DNA of 64,000 nucleotides from Acidobacteriota bacterium (GTDB lineage: Bacteria; Acidobacteriota; Terriglobia; Acidiferrales; UBA7541). The notes below the pieces were generated by a model. It searched no databases. It was given only the letters and a program-made list of their open reading frames with translations, and was not told where the DNA came from. Below, piece after piece: positions 43,708 through 51,713 of this stretch. The translations under genes and the position numbers were made by a program. Within the stretch, counting starts at the first letter, position 1; every line of letters begins with the position of its first letter. The stretch spans positions 24,638 to 88,637 of the forward strand of contig JABCZK010000016.1 of the NCBI GenBank assembly GCA_013289695.1. The letters are read 5' to 3'.

Positions 43708-45255
43708 TTAGTGGACGTAATTGATTGCAACGGCGGGGGTGATGGTGGTGGGGGTGTTGTGACCTAGGGCGATTATGCGGGTACCGATGAGGACGCCGAT
43801 GGTGGGCTTCCAATTGTATTCGAGAGCTGGGGCGAAGCCGATGGCGTCGCTGGAGCCGGAGTTCAGATGGATGTTGGGTGGAGATTGCGCGGGGTCTTGG
43901 CCGGTGATACGCGTGTTGTTTGTGTGGCGATAGGTGGCATCGAGGGCCAGGACCCAGTTGCGGGTGAGGCTGTATTCCCAGGCGGCGTCAACGAAGGTGG
44001 AGGGGCCGGGCTTGGCGTGGCCTTGGAATCCTGTGAGGGTGTCGTAGACGCTGACGCCTGCTACGTTGGCGTAGGTGGAGAGCGACTGCGTGGCGTTCAG
44101 GCGCATGCGCAGGATGCGGCCGTTGGGCATCCAGAAATAGCTTTGGGAGTTGAGGGCTAGCGTGGTGGTGTAGGCTCCGGCGCCCAGGCCGTTGCTGGGG
44201 CGGGCGCCTAGTTGATCGTATTTTCCGCTGGGGAATGTTTCCTGGACCATGAAAGAAATGGTGGGGAGCTTGTGGTGTTCGTGGAACTGGGTGAGGCGGT
44301 ATTGCGCTAGCACGGTTACGTCGCCGACGCCTACGCCGGTGCTGCTGGGGCCGTCGCTGGATTTGTTGTAGCCGAATGTGGGGATTAGGCCGATGGTGAA
44401 GCGGTTGGCGAGGCCGTATTCGATGTAGGTGAGCGAGCCCAGGCCGTTGGTGTGCGGGCTGATTTCATCGTAGAGGTAGGGCTCGACGAGAAAATGTCCG
44501 CGCGGGAGCGTGGAGGCGTTATTCGCAAGCATCGGGCCGGTCCACCAGGCTTCGCCAAGTTGTTGGCGGTTGTCTGACGTTTGCGGCGAGGGTTTCTCTA
44601 TGCGAGTTGGTGCGGCGGCTGCGGCTGATTTGTCGTTTTCTTTTTGTTGGCCGTTTTCATCGGGGATCCGCGTGTCTACCGCGATCCAGTTTACTTCCCA
44701 GGTTTTGCCGCCATCGTCGGAGAAGGATTGTTCGAAGCGGTAGGAGTTTGCGGCGATGTTTTCGAAGACGTTGCGGACGAGAATGGTGCGGCGGTTGAAG
44801 GGTTCCTGATCGTAAAATTCGCCGTGGTTATTTTTGAATTCGCCCACGGTGGGGATGCTCATGCTGCCTTGCGCGCTGTTGGCGAAATTCAGGCTCCATT
44901 GACGGGATTGCGGGTTGTAGAGGCGCAGCGAGAGGCCTTCGATGTGGCCGGTGGGGCCGTCAACTTCGAGTTCCACGAGGTTGGCGCGGCCATTCCAGAT
45001 TTTGCGGATGTAGGAGGTGCCATCGTATTCGAGCCAGGTGGTTGAGCTGGTTAGTGGATGTTGCAGACGTCTTAAGTGCGTGTGCCAAGTGCCGATTTCG
45101 AAGTCGAAATCGTGTTGGCCGCCGCGCGCGGCGGCGGGCGTGGGGTTCGTTTGCGATGCGCCGGGATTTTCCTGCGCGGGTAGCGCGAGAGACTGCAGCA
45201 GGAGCGCGACGCCGCACCACAGCAGACAATTCGAAATATTCTTGAGCGCGTTCAT
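43708..45255 (-). CDS. Secreted DUF1579-like domain fused to outer-membrane transporter-like domain
   Basis: A 515-residue exported protein. After a signal peptide (LLWCGVALLLQSLALPAQE) residues about 45-205 form the domain shared with its two neighbours (HDFDFEIGTWHTHLRRLQHPLT, GEFKNNHGEFYDQEPFNRRTILVRNVF, FEQSFSDDGGKTWEVNWIA in parts). A low-complexity linker leads to a 280-residue beta-rich half (GHFLVEPYLYDE, GLANRFTIGLIPTFGYN, VTVLAQYRLTQFHE, and a final strand TPAVAINYVH) resembling the MetA/phenol-degradation outer-membrane family. The fusion is unusual. Role unknown. Confidence 0.75.
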   Translation of the reverse strand: MNALKNISNCLLWCGVALLLQSLALPAQENPGASQTNPTPAAARGGQHDFDFEIGTWHTHLRRLQHPLTSSTTWLEYDGTSYIRKIWNGRANLVELEVDGPTGHIEGLSLRLYNPQSRQWSLNFANSAQGSMSIPTVGEFKNNHGEFYDQEPFNRRTILVRNVFENIAANSYRFEQSFSDDGGKTWEVNWIAVDTRIPDENGQQKENDKSAAAAAPTRIEKPSPQTSDNRQQLGEAWWTGPMLANNASTLPRGHFLVEPYLYDEISPHTNGLGSLTYIEYGLANRFTIGLIPTFGYNKSSDGPSSTGVGVGDVTVLAQYRLTQFHEHHKLPTISFMVQETFPSGKYDQLGARPSNGLGAGAYTTTLALNSQSYFWMPNGRILRMRLNATQSLSTYANVAGVSVYDTLTGFQGHAKPGPSTFVDAAWEYSLTRNWVLALDATYRHTNNTRITGQDPAQSPPNIHLNSGSSDAIGFAPALEYNWKPTIGVLIGTRIIALGHNTPTTITPAVAINYVH

Positions 45256-45692
45256 CCCATCCTCTGCATCTTCGTAAGACTAATGAAGCTCGGCCGCAGC
45301 CGCTATCCGCTTTTCGCGCGCGAACTCGATGCGCACTGGCCAAATTGGCGTCGACGGCGAGAGCAAAGGCTGCCCGGTTCGATGAAACTGAACCGGCCGC
45401 TACACGTGCAAAAGCAACTTCAACTGCAATGCTTCGGTGGCGGAAATCGTGGCGCACAGCCTGAAGTGAAGGCTGTGCCACGAAAACTGAACGGAGCGCT
45501 GCACATGCGAAAACAAATTCAACGGCGCCCGCCTGCAGGCGACCGCTACAGAATCAAAAACTACGGCAAAGGCTGGCGGTCTGAAGACCGCCGCTCGAAC
45601 GTCAACTGCAATGAGCCGGCGAGACGCCCGCTTGTCGGCAAGCAGGCCGGCGCTACCGGCTGCGACTGCGCGCGAACTTTACACAAAGGCAT
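45256..45692. repeat. Cluster of dispersed palindromic repeats
   Basis: The region contains several short palindromes and copies of a repeat: the 27-base stretch at 45569-45595 (GGCTGGCGGTCT / AGACCGCC core) is identical to 60238-60264. GCAAAAGCAACTTCAACTGC near 45409-45428 is echoed at 57614-57635. An apparent plus-strand frame here is made of these repeats and is not a gene. Confidence 0.7.
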
Positions 45693-46862
45693 TCAGTTCG
45701 CTTTGTCGGCGGCGTCGGGCACGCGCGTTTGGTCTGTGATCCAGTTTACTTCCCAGGTTTGGCCGCCATCTTCGGAGAAGGATTGCTCGAAGTGGGGCGT
45801 GTTTGTGTTGATTTTCGTCCAATCATATCGAACGAAGATGGTTTTGCCGTGGATCGTGTCCTGGGTGTAGAAGTCGCCGCGGCCATTTTTGAATTTGCCG
45901 ATTTGCGGCGGGTCGGGCGTGCCGGTTTTGCTGGTGACCCAATTCAGGCTCCACTGATGGTTTTCGGGATTGTAGAGACGCACGACGAGGCCTTCGATGT
46001 GACCGGTGGGATCATCGGCCTCGAAGGTGTCGAGTTGAGCGCGGCCGCCCCAGATTCGGTAGCACGTGCCGGTGGCTGGAAATTCGCGCCAGGTGGTGGA
46101 GCCCGTCAGCGGATGCATGAGGCGCTTCACGCGATAATTCCACGAGCCGAAGAGGCCGTCGAAACCGTGTTGTCCATCTTGATCGGTGGCGGTTGTTGGC
46201 GCAGCTGCAGAATCGGTTTGGGCGGCCGCGGACGTTGCGTCGGATTTTGCATATGCGTTGCCCGTGCGCGTTTGATCGGTGATCCAGTTCACTTCCCAGG
46301 TTTTGCCGCCATCGCCGGAAAAGGATTGCTCGAAGTGCGCGGAATTCGCGGTGATGTTCGACCATTCATAGCGAATCAGGATCGTTCGGCCGTTGAAAGT
46401 GTCCTGGCAGTAAAATTCGCCGACTCCATTCTTGAATTCGCCGATTTGAGGTGGGCCGGCGAACACGCCGGCTTTGCTGTTGGCCCAATAGAGATTCCAC
46501 TGGTGGGCTTGAGGATTGTAGAGACGGAGGGTCAGTCCCTCGATGTGGCCGGAGGGACTGTCGGCTTCGAATTCATCCATATTGGCACGGCCATCCCAGA
46601 GCGCGCGGGCGACGACGGTGCCGTCAAATTCGACCCAGGTGGCGGAACCCGTTAGGGGATCGACGAGGCGTTTCAGGTGGATTGTCCAGGTGCCGATCGC
46701 GAAGTCGAAATCGTGTTGACCATCGCGCGGCGTGGCCGCTTGGAGGACTGCAGGTGCGGCGGACGCTGATTGCGCGAGCGCTGGAGCCGATTGCAACAGG
46801 ACTGCCAGCGCGCAGAGCGTGCAAACCAGCAAATAAAATTGGATATGGCGTGATGCGATCAT
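45693..46862 (-). CDS. Secreted protein with two tandem DUF1579-like domains
   Basis: A 389-residue exported protein. The signal peptide (FYLLVCTLCALAVLLQSAPALA) precedes two copies of the same domain (about 45-205 and 235-389). Each has a HDFDFAIGTW or HGFDGLFGSW start, HPLTGSTTW, GHIEGLxxRLYNP, a GEFKNG or GKFKNGRGDFY stretch, and FEQSFSxDGGxTWEVNWITDQTR. The two copies are clearly homologous to each other and to the neighbours. TGGAGGAAATA precedes the ATG at 46862. No known function; the domain resembles DUF1579. Confidence 0.8.
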   Translation of the reverse strand: MIASRHIQFYLLVCTLCALAVLLQSAPALAQSASAAPAVLQAATPRDGQHDFDFAIGTWTIHLKRLVDPLTGSATWVEFDGTVVARALWDGRANMDEFEADSPSGHIEGLTLRLYNPQAHQWNLYWANSKAGVFAGPPQIGEFKNGVGEFYCQDTFNGRTILIRYEWSNITANSAHFEQSFSGDGGKTWEVNWITDQTRTGNAYAKSDATSAAAQTDSAAAPTTATDQDGQHGFDGLFGSWNYRVKRLMHPLTGSTTWREFPATGTCYRIWGGRAQLDTFEADDPTGHIEGLVVRLYNPENHQWSLNWVTSKTGTPDPPQIGKFKNGRGDFYTQDTIHGKTIFVRYDWTKINTNTPHFEQSFSEDGGQTWEVNWITDQTRVPDAADKAN

Positions 46863-46901
46863 TATTTCCTCCACATCAGAGATCCTTTTCACAGAACGTT
46901 T

Positions 46902-47366
46902 TCAAAGGTCCTTGCGATAAATGATGAAGCCGGATTTCTCGGCGAGCTTGTCGTAAAGCTTCATCGCTGTTGAGTTGGTTTCGTGCGTTTGCCAATACAC
47001 GCGGCCGGAGCCGGCTTGCGCGGCGCGGCGATAGACTTCTTCGATCAGCGCGCGGCCGATGCCCTGGCCTCTGGCTGATTCGACGGTGAACAAGTCCTGA
47101 AGATAGCAATTGGAGCGCAGACCGGTGGAGCTGCGATGAAAGAGGTAGTGGACCAGGCCGACCAGCTTTCTGTCGTGCTGCTCGGCGACGAGCGCGTGGA
47201 TTGGTTCGTAGCCGTCGAAGAAGCGCGACCAGGTTAGGTTCGTGATTTCGTCTGGGAGCGCGGTCTCGCCTTGGCGGCCGTAGAAAGCGTTATAACCTTG
47301 CCAGAGCGGTTTCCATGCGGGGAAATCGCCTCGCTGGACGTCTCGTACTCCGATCTTGCCGGTCAC
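46902..47366 (-). CDS. GNAT family N-acetyltransferase
   Basis: A 154-residue acetyltransferase. Motif A VESARGQGIGRALIEEVYRRA binds acetyl-CoA, and VYWQTHETNSTAMKLYDKLAEKSGF is the typical C-terminal half. It resembles small GNAT proteins acting on polyamines or amino acids. The start is GTG at 47366, overlapping the stop of the single-domain DUF1579-like gene (GTGA), so both are translated together; an extended frame from 47474 is rejected. Substrate unknown. Confidence 0.9.
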   Translation of the reverse strand: MTGKIGVRDVQRGDFPAWKPLWQGYNAFYGRQGETALPDEITNLTWSRFFDGYEPIHALVAEQHDRKLVGLVHYLFHRSSTGLRSNCYLQDLFTVESARGQGIGRALIEEVYRRAAQAGSGRVYWQTHETNSTAMKLYDKLAEKSGFIIYRKDL

Positions 47367-47962
47367 GATTGGGCTCGCGTGAGCGTGGCGACGAAGTTCG
47401 GTTCCCAGGTCTGGCCGCCGTCGTCGGAGAAGGATTGCTCGAAGCGGTGCGAGTCTCGAGTGATGTCGGACCAAACGATGCGCACGAGGATGGTTCGGCC
47501 TTGGTATGGTTCCTGATCGTAGAATTCGCCGCGGCCATTTTTGAATTCACCGATGGCGGGCTGGGATACCGTGCCGTCCGTACTCTTCGAAAAAATTTGG
47601 CTCCACTGATGAGCTTCGGGGTTGTAGAGGAACAGGGTGAGGCCTTCGAAGTGGCCAGCGGCGCCGTCGGCTTCGATTTCTTCCAGTTGGGCGCGCCCGT
47701 CCCAGACTTTACGAACCACTACGGTACCTTGCATTTCTGCCCAGGTGGTCGAGCCGGTGAGTGGATGCTCGAGGCGCTTGATGTGCGTATGCCAGCTGCC
47801 GATATTGAAGTCGAAATCGTGCTGGCCATCGTGCTGAGCTTCGTGCGGCTGTGGGGCGGCGGCCGCTACCGGCACGGCTCGCATGATTGGTGGAACGGTT
47901 TGCAACAGGCTGCCGAGCGCGCAGAGTGCGAAATAACTTCCGATACTCCAGAGCAGTTTCAT
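47363..47962 (-). CDS. Secreted single DUF1579-like domain protein
   Basis: A 199-residue exported protein: signal peptide (YFALCALGSLLQTVPPIM region), short linker, then one copy of the domain also found in the next two minus-strand genes: HDFDFNIGSWHTHIKRLEHPLTGSTTW (in parts), GHFEGLTLFLYNPEAHQW, GEFKNGRGEFYDQEPYQGRTIL and FEQSFSDDGGQTWEPNFVATL. CAGGAGAG precedes the ATG. It is likely the simplest member of a local duplication series. It is coupled to the GNAT gene. Confidence 0.8.
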   Translation of the reverse strand: MKLLWSIGSYFALCALGSLLQTVPPIMRAVPVAAAAPQPHEAQHDGQHDFDFNIGSWHTHIKRLEHPLTGSTTWAEMQGTVVVRKVWDGRAQLEEIEADGAAGHFEGLTLFLYNPEAHQWSQIFSKSTDGTVSQPAIGEFKNGRGEFYDQEPYQGRTILVRIVWSDITRDSHRFEQSFSDDGGQTWEPNFVATLTRAQS

Positions 47963-48070
47963 TTTTCTCTCCTGATATTTCGATCATCGAGCAGCGGCGG
48001 GCTTTGCCCGTTGCGGCGGCGGCTGCCGCTGCGAACAGCGCGCTGTGCCGCTAGAACATTGACGTGGCTT

Positions 48071-48115
48071 GTGGTATTTTGCTACGGCCACTTTTTATGA
48101 AATTGGTGATACCAC
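48071..48115 (+). promoter_or_regulatory. Inverted repeat across the MocR start
   Basis: GTGGTAT (48071-48077) is complementary to ATACCAC (48109-48115), flanking the ATG at 48097; GTGGC (48064-48068) and GCCAC (48087-48091) form another pair. MocR proteins bind repeats in their own promoter regions. A TTGACG at 48059 could be a -35. Confidence 0.4.
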
Positions 48116-49551
48116 TTTCGAGGCGGGGCGAGCCGCTGTTCCGCCAGGTTTATGCTGGACTGCGTCAGGCGATTCTTGCGGGGACATTCCGGGCTGGGGA
48201 GCGGCTGCCTTCGACGCGCGAGCTGGCTGATGAGCTGGGAATTTCGCGGACGGTGGTGTTGCTGGCTTACGATCAATTGGTTGCGGAAGGCTTTGCGGCC
48301 GGGCGCAGCGGTTCTGGGACTTATGTATCGGCGGGATTGAGCGGCGCCGGTAGTGTTGCTGGCAGGCCGAAAAAAGTGGAACGCGCTGCGAAACTGCACC
48401 TCTCGCGCTACGGATCCACAGCAGACGCTCTCGGCTCGAGTGTGGATTTTCCCGGCCGGCGCTCGGTTCCGCTGCGCTACGATTTCGCCTACGGCGGACG
48501 CGGCGACGTGGAAACTTTTCCGTATCAGATGTGGCGGCGAATTTTGCTGCGGCACGCGCGCAAGGCGCCGGTGCGCCAACTGGATTATGGTGCGGCGGGG
48601 GGAAGTTTGGCTTTGCGCGAGGCAATATCGGTGCATCTGCGGCGGTCGCGCGCGGTGATTTGCGAAGCGTCGCAGGTGATTGTGGTAAATGGCTCGCAGC
48701 AGGCGCTCGATTTGATTGCGCGCGTGCTGATTGAGCGCGGTGATCCTGTGGCGGTGGAGGATCCGCAGTATCAGGGCACGCGCGAAGTGCTGCGCGGGGC
48801 GGGCGCGCGGCTGCAGCCGGTGCCGGTGGACCGCGACGGGTTGCGTCCTGATGCGCTGCCTAAAAATGCGCGCCTGGCGTTTGTGACGCCTTCGCACCAG
48901 TTTCCCACTGGCGCGATTTTGCCGCTGGCGCGGCGCGTGGCGCTGTTGGATTGGGCGCGGCGTAAGGCTGCGATTGTGGTGGAGGATGATTACGACGGCG
49001 AGTTTCACTACGAAGGGCAGCCGCTGGAATCTTTGCAGGGATTGGACAGCGAAGGGCGCGTGATTTATGTGGGGACATTTTCGCGGACGATATTTTCGGC
49101 GTTGCGGATTGGATATTTGATCGCACCGAAATCGCTGGTGGCAGCCTTCACCGCGGCTAAGTGGTTGTGCGACCGGCACACCGCGACGTTGGAGCAGGAA
49201 ACGCTCGCGGAATTTATTTCTACGGGAATGTACGAGCGGCATTTGCGGCGGATTCGGCGCAGGAACACGGCGCATCGCGCGGCGCTGCTCGATGCGATTC
49301 GCGAATATTTGGGTGGGCGCGTGGAAGTGGGTGGGGATGGCGCGGGGACGCACGTGGTGCTGTGGCCTGCCGACAAACGCATCGCGGAGGACGCGGTGAT
49401 TCAGAGTGCGGCGGCGCGCGGAGTTGGCGTTTACGGAATTTCCGGATATTTCCTGGCGCGGCCTTCGAGGGCTGGGTTGATGCTTGGCTATTCGCGCATG
49501 AACGAGCAAGGAATTCGCGAGGGCATCCGCCTGCTGGGCGAATCGTTCTGA
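48097..49551 (+). CDS. MocR/PdxR-type regulator lacking the PLP lysine
   Basis: A 484-residue GntR-aminotransferase fusion. Residues 10-78 are the winged helix (EPLFRQVYAGLRQAILAGTFRAGERLPSTRELADELGISR in parts). Residues 120-484 follow the fold-type I aminotransferase: VVNGSQQALDLIARVL, EDPQYQGTREVLRGAGAR, THQFPTGAILPL-like PSHQFPTGAILPLARR, VVEDDYDGEFHY with the pyridine-N aspartate, and GTFSRTIFSALRIGYL. In family members the last motif is GTFSK; here the Schiff-base lysine is R330 (codon CGG at 49084). It may not form the normal PLP aldimine. Confidence 0.9.
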   Translation: MKLVIPLSRRGEPLFRQVYAGLRQAILAGTFRAGERLPSTRELADELGISRTVVLLAYDQLVAEGFAAGRSGSGTYVSAGLSGAGSVAGRPKKVERAAKLHLSRYGSTADALGSSVDFPGRRSVPLRYDFAYGGRGDVETFPYQMWRRILLRHARKAPVRQLDYGAAGGSLALREAISVHLRRSRAVICEASQVIVVNGSQQALDLIARVLIERGDPVAVEDPQYQGTREVLRGAGARLQPVPVDRDGLRPDALPKNARLAFVTPSHQFPTGAILPLARRVALLDWARRKAAIVVEDDYDGEFHYEGQPLESLQGLDSEGRVIYVGTFSRTIFSALRIGYLIAPKSLVAAFTAAKWLCDRHTATLEQETLAEFISTGMYERHLRRIRRRNTAHRAALLDAIREYLGGRVEVGGDGAGTHVVLWPADKRIAEDAVIQSAAARGVGVYGISGYFLARPSRAGLMLGYSRMNEQGIREGIRLLGESF

Positions 49552-49560
49552 ACGTTTAGC

Positions 49561-49929
49561 TTGGAACCCTCCCAACGCTTCATTCGGCGCAAGCGCCGTA
49601 TAAAATCGGGACCCTGCCTATGCCGAGGTCGAAATGGAGCCGCAGCAGTTGCGAACGCCGCGTGGATCGAAGTGAAGCCGTTGCGGAATCAGGCGGACCT
49701 GCTCGCGGCTCAGGAAAGGTACCCGTTGGGCCTTGGCGAGATCAGCAGCATTCTGCTCGGAAAAGAAATTCAGGCGGATGAAATCTTGTTCGATGATTAC
49801 AAGGCCCAGAAACTGGCGCGGGTTGAGGGCTTTCATATTCGCCTCAGCGTGGGCCTTGTCGAAACTTTCTATATTCGGGGCGAGCTGACTGATCTTCGCT
49901 CTGTGTTTCGTCGACTGCTGGAGCAATAG
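49561..49929 (+). pseudogene. Truncated DUF3368 (PIN-like toxin) remnant
   Basis: Only the C-terminal half of a PIN-domain protein is recognisable: AAWIEVKPLRNQADL, LGLGEISSILLGKEIQADEILFDDYKAQKL (in parts) and LSVGLVETFYIRGELTDLRSVFRRLLEQ. The family's N-terminal DTSPLI-type active-site segment is missing, and the 30 residues before AAWIE do not look like it. There is no antitoxin gene beside it. It is best read as a decayed toxin. The similarity begins near 49650. Confidence 0.65.
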
Positions 49930-50146
49930 TTATTATGTTGATCCGCGATTGCTGGACCATCGTTTGCGTTCTTTGGGCCTTCCTCCGCTCTGAAGCTGCA
50001 GGGGCAAACCTACCGTGAGGAAGAACAAACACCACCTGTGCCTTCTTCGAGAACGCGGATACGCAACCCGCACAAAACGAGGCGTTTGCCAACGCCAAGG
50101 CCTTCCCAAAACTCGAAGATCCTTCACGAATTAATCTGGGTGTGGC
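49930..50146. other. Region with degraded coding sequence
   Basis: One plus-strand frame from 50019 to the TAG at 50181-50183 reads like protein (CAFFENADTQPAQNEAFANA then AFPKLEDPSRINLGVAVEF) and continues upstream beyond an in-frame TGA at 50016. No start is found and no family is recognised. Confidence 0.3.
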
Positions 50147-50173
50147 TGTCGAATTCGCGACCCCTCCTTCGAC
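50147..50173 (+). promoter_or_regulatory. ECF42-type promoter 1
   Basis: TGTCGA (50147-50152), 17 bases, CGAC (50170-50173), 41 bases before the ATG of the membrane protein at 50215. Same spacing and same flanking (CGACG then GTAGAGG) as two further copies. Confidence 0.65.
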
Positions 50174-50214
50174 GTGTGAGTAGAGGCGGGGGTAGCGGGC
50201 CTCCGGAGGGTGTT

Positions 50215-50604
50215 ATGGCGTCGCGGTGGAGGTCACTTCACAGTTCAAAAACGATCGCGGGATTGGGGCTCGTCGGGCTTGGGGGTTTTATTTTGAGCGG
50301 GAACCTTGCCGATGTCGCGTCCCAAGCGAGCAGGCTTATCGGTATGGGCGCCGACGCGACTCAGGTGTTTGGCGAACTTACTGTTGTTGGTTTGGCGGCG
50401 GCGCAGCTGTGGCGGTCTTATGTGTTTGATCGCGGGGAGCTTGTGCTAGGTGTCTGCCGGATATTGATATCATTCTGGCCGTTGTTGCTGGTGATTGCCG
50501 GGGCGGTCTTGACCGGGATGGCATCGGGGACGATGCCAAAGAATGTCCAAAATAAGATGACTGAAGATGTCGATCTAACCGAGGATCGTGCGACGCGTCA
50601 GTAG
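50215..50604 (+). CDS. Small membrane protein in the ECF42 neighbourhood
   Basis: A 129-residue protein with two or three hydrophobic segments (TIAGLGLVGLGGFILSGNLA about 14-33, FGELTVVGLAAAQLW about 50-64, ILISFWPLLLVIAGAVLTGMA about 82-102) and a charged tail (KMTEDVDLTEDRATRQ). I recognise no family. CGGAGGG precedes the ATG. It has the same bipartite promoter motif as the two DGPF genes that follow, so it likely belongs to the regulon of the sigma factor at 51714. The promoter of the next gene lies in its last codons. Confidence 0.65.
   Translation: MASRWRSLHSSKTIAGLGLVGLGGFILSGNLADVASQASRLIGMGADATQVFGELTVVGLAAAQLWRSYVFDRGELVLGVCRILISFWPLLLVIAGAVLTGMASGTMPKNVQNKMTEDVDLTEDRATRQ
50568..50594 (+). 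promoter_or_regulatory. ECF42-type promoter 2
   Basis: TGTCGA (50568-50573), 17 bases, CGAC (50591-50594), 84 bases before the first DGPF gene and inside the end of the membrane protein gene. Confidence 0.7.
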
Positions 50605-50678
50605 AGGAACCGGGGTCCAGCCGGTCGATACCGCACGGCCTGAGATCCTGGACCAGTCCAGACCAACGGGAGAATGCG

Positions 50679-51035
50679 ATGCGAGTTATGGTGATGGTGA
50701 AGGCGAATAAGGAGTCCGAGGCAGGAGTGATGCCAAGCCCGAAGCTGCTGGCGGAGATGGGGAAATTCAACCAGGAATTGATTCAGGCGGGGGTGATGTT
50801 GGCGGGGGATGGGTTGCATCCTAGCTCGAAGGGCAAGCGGGTGAAGTTTTCGGGGCAGCAGCGCACGGTGATTGATGGGCCGTTCAGCGAGACGAAGGAG
50901 CTTGTGGGCGGCTACTGGATGTGGCAGGTGCGGTCGATGGAAGAGGCGGTGGAATGGCTGAAGCGCGCGCCGTTTGACCGCGAGACTGAGGTGGAAATTC
51001 GTCCGGTGTTTGAAGCAGCTGATTTCGCGCGGTGA
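50679..51035 (+). CDS. DGPF-domain (YCII-related) protein 1
   Basis: A 118-residue protein of the YCII-related DGPF family, a ferredoxin-like fold: MRVMVMVKANKESEAGVMPSP start, NQELIQAGVMLAGDGLHPSSKG, the motif VIDGPFSETKELVGGYWMWQ and a final beta strand EVEIRPVFE. Such proteins are the standard genomic partners of ECF42 sigma factors; the enzymatic activity, if any, is unknown. ACGGGAG lies upstream of the ATG, and an ECF42-type promoter lies 84 bases away. Confidence 0.88.
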   Translation: MRVMVMVKANKESEAGVMPSPKLLAEMGKFNQELIQAGVMLAGDGLHPSSKGKRVKFSGQQRTVIDGPFSETKELVGGYWMWQVRSMEEAVEWLKRAPFDRETEVEIRPVFEAADFAR

Positions 51036-51118
51036 GCAAGTGGCGCGCTTTCGCGTCGCGGGTGCTGAACTAGTAGTCGCCTGGGCGCGCCGCCGGCTCA
51101 AAAAAAATTGATTCGAGT

Positions 51119-51145
51119 TGTCGATTTCATGGAGGTTCGTTCGAC
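51119..51145 (+). promoter_or_regulatory. ECF42-type promoter 3
   Basis: TGTCGA (51119-51124), 17 bases, CGAC (51142-51145), 83 bases before the second DGPF gene. The match to the published ECF42 promoter (TGTCGA at -35, CGA at -10) is from memory. Confidence 0.7.
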
Positions 51146-51228
51146 GCTTAGGTAGACGCCGGGTTCAAGCGGTCGAGGCCGGCTGGGGAACACGGCGCAA
51201 AACTAGAAAGTGACAAGGAGATACACCG

Positions 51229-51603
51229 ATGCGATTCATGATGATCGTGAAACATAAAGAAGCACAAGGCATGCCGCCCAAAGAATTAATGGATGCGATT
51301 GGTAAGCTCGCGGAAGAGGCGATCAAGAACGGAACGCTGCTGGGAAACGGTGGACTGAGCCCGACGGCGGCGGGAGCCAGCGTGCGGCTTTCCGGCGGAC
51401 GGGTCACCGTCACGGACGGACCGTTTACCGAGGCCAAAGAGATTATTGGCGGGTACGCGCTGTTCGAGCTGAAGTCGAAGGAAGAGGCCGTTGCGGGAGC
51501 GCTGCAATTCATGGAGTTGCACAAGAGACTTTGGCCGGGATGGGAGGGCGAGACGGAGGTTCGCGAGATGATGATGCAGCAGGACTGTGCGGCCAAAGCG
51601 TAA
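51229..51603 (+). CDS. DGPF-domain (YCII-related) protein 2
   Basis: A 124-residue paralogue of the preceding DGPF gene: MRFMMIVKHKEAQGMPPKEL, LLGNGGLSPTAAGASVRLSGG, VTVTDGPFTEAKEIIGGYALFEL and a longer tail (LHKRLWPGWEGETEVREMM). AAGGAGAT precedes the ATG. It has its own ECF42-type promoter, and the sigma factor gene follows 110 bases later with no promoter motif of that type, so the two are probably co-transcribed, giving positive feedback. Confidence 0.88.
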   Translation: MRFMMIVKHKEAQGMPPKELMDAIGKLAEEAIKNGTLLGNGGLSPTAAGASVRLSGGRVTVTDGPFTEAKEIIGGYALFELKSKEEAVAGALQFMELHKRLWPGWEGETEVREMMMQQDCAAKA

Positions 51604-51713
51604 GGGCGCTTTTTATAGAAACAGCGTGGAATAGGCCGTGTATTCGCGGCGCATTTCCGAGGCGGCGCGGGTTCGCTTGCGCGACGAAAGCGAAGGTGGT
51701 GTGATGGGTAGCC

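Noticed and set aside
45283..45870. A 195-codon plus-strand frame between the DUF1579-like genes
   Set aside because: Composed of dispersed palindromic repeats and then antisense to the two-domain gene.
48082..49575. A 497-codon minus-strand open frame opposite the MocR gene
   Set aside because: Antisense of a clear GntR-aminotransferase protein; arginine-rich and without domain.
49857..49884. TGTCGA followed by CGAG inside the PIN remnant
   Set aside because: The spacer is 18 bases and the last base differs from the three consistent copies.
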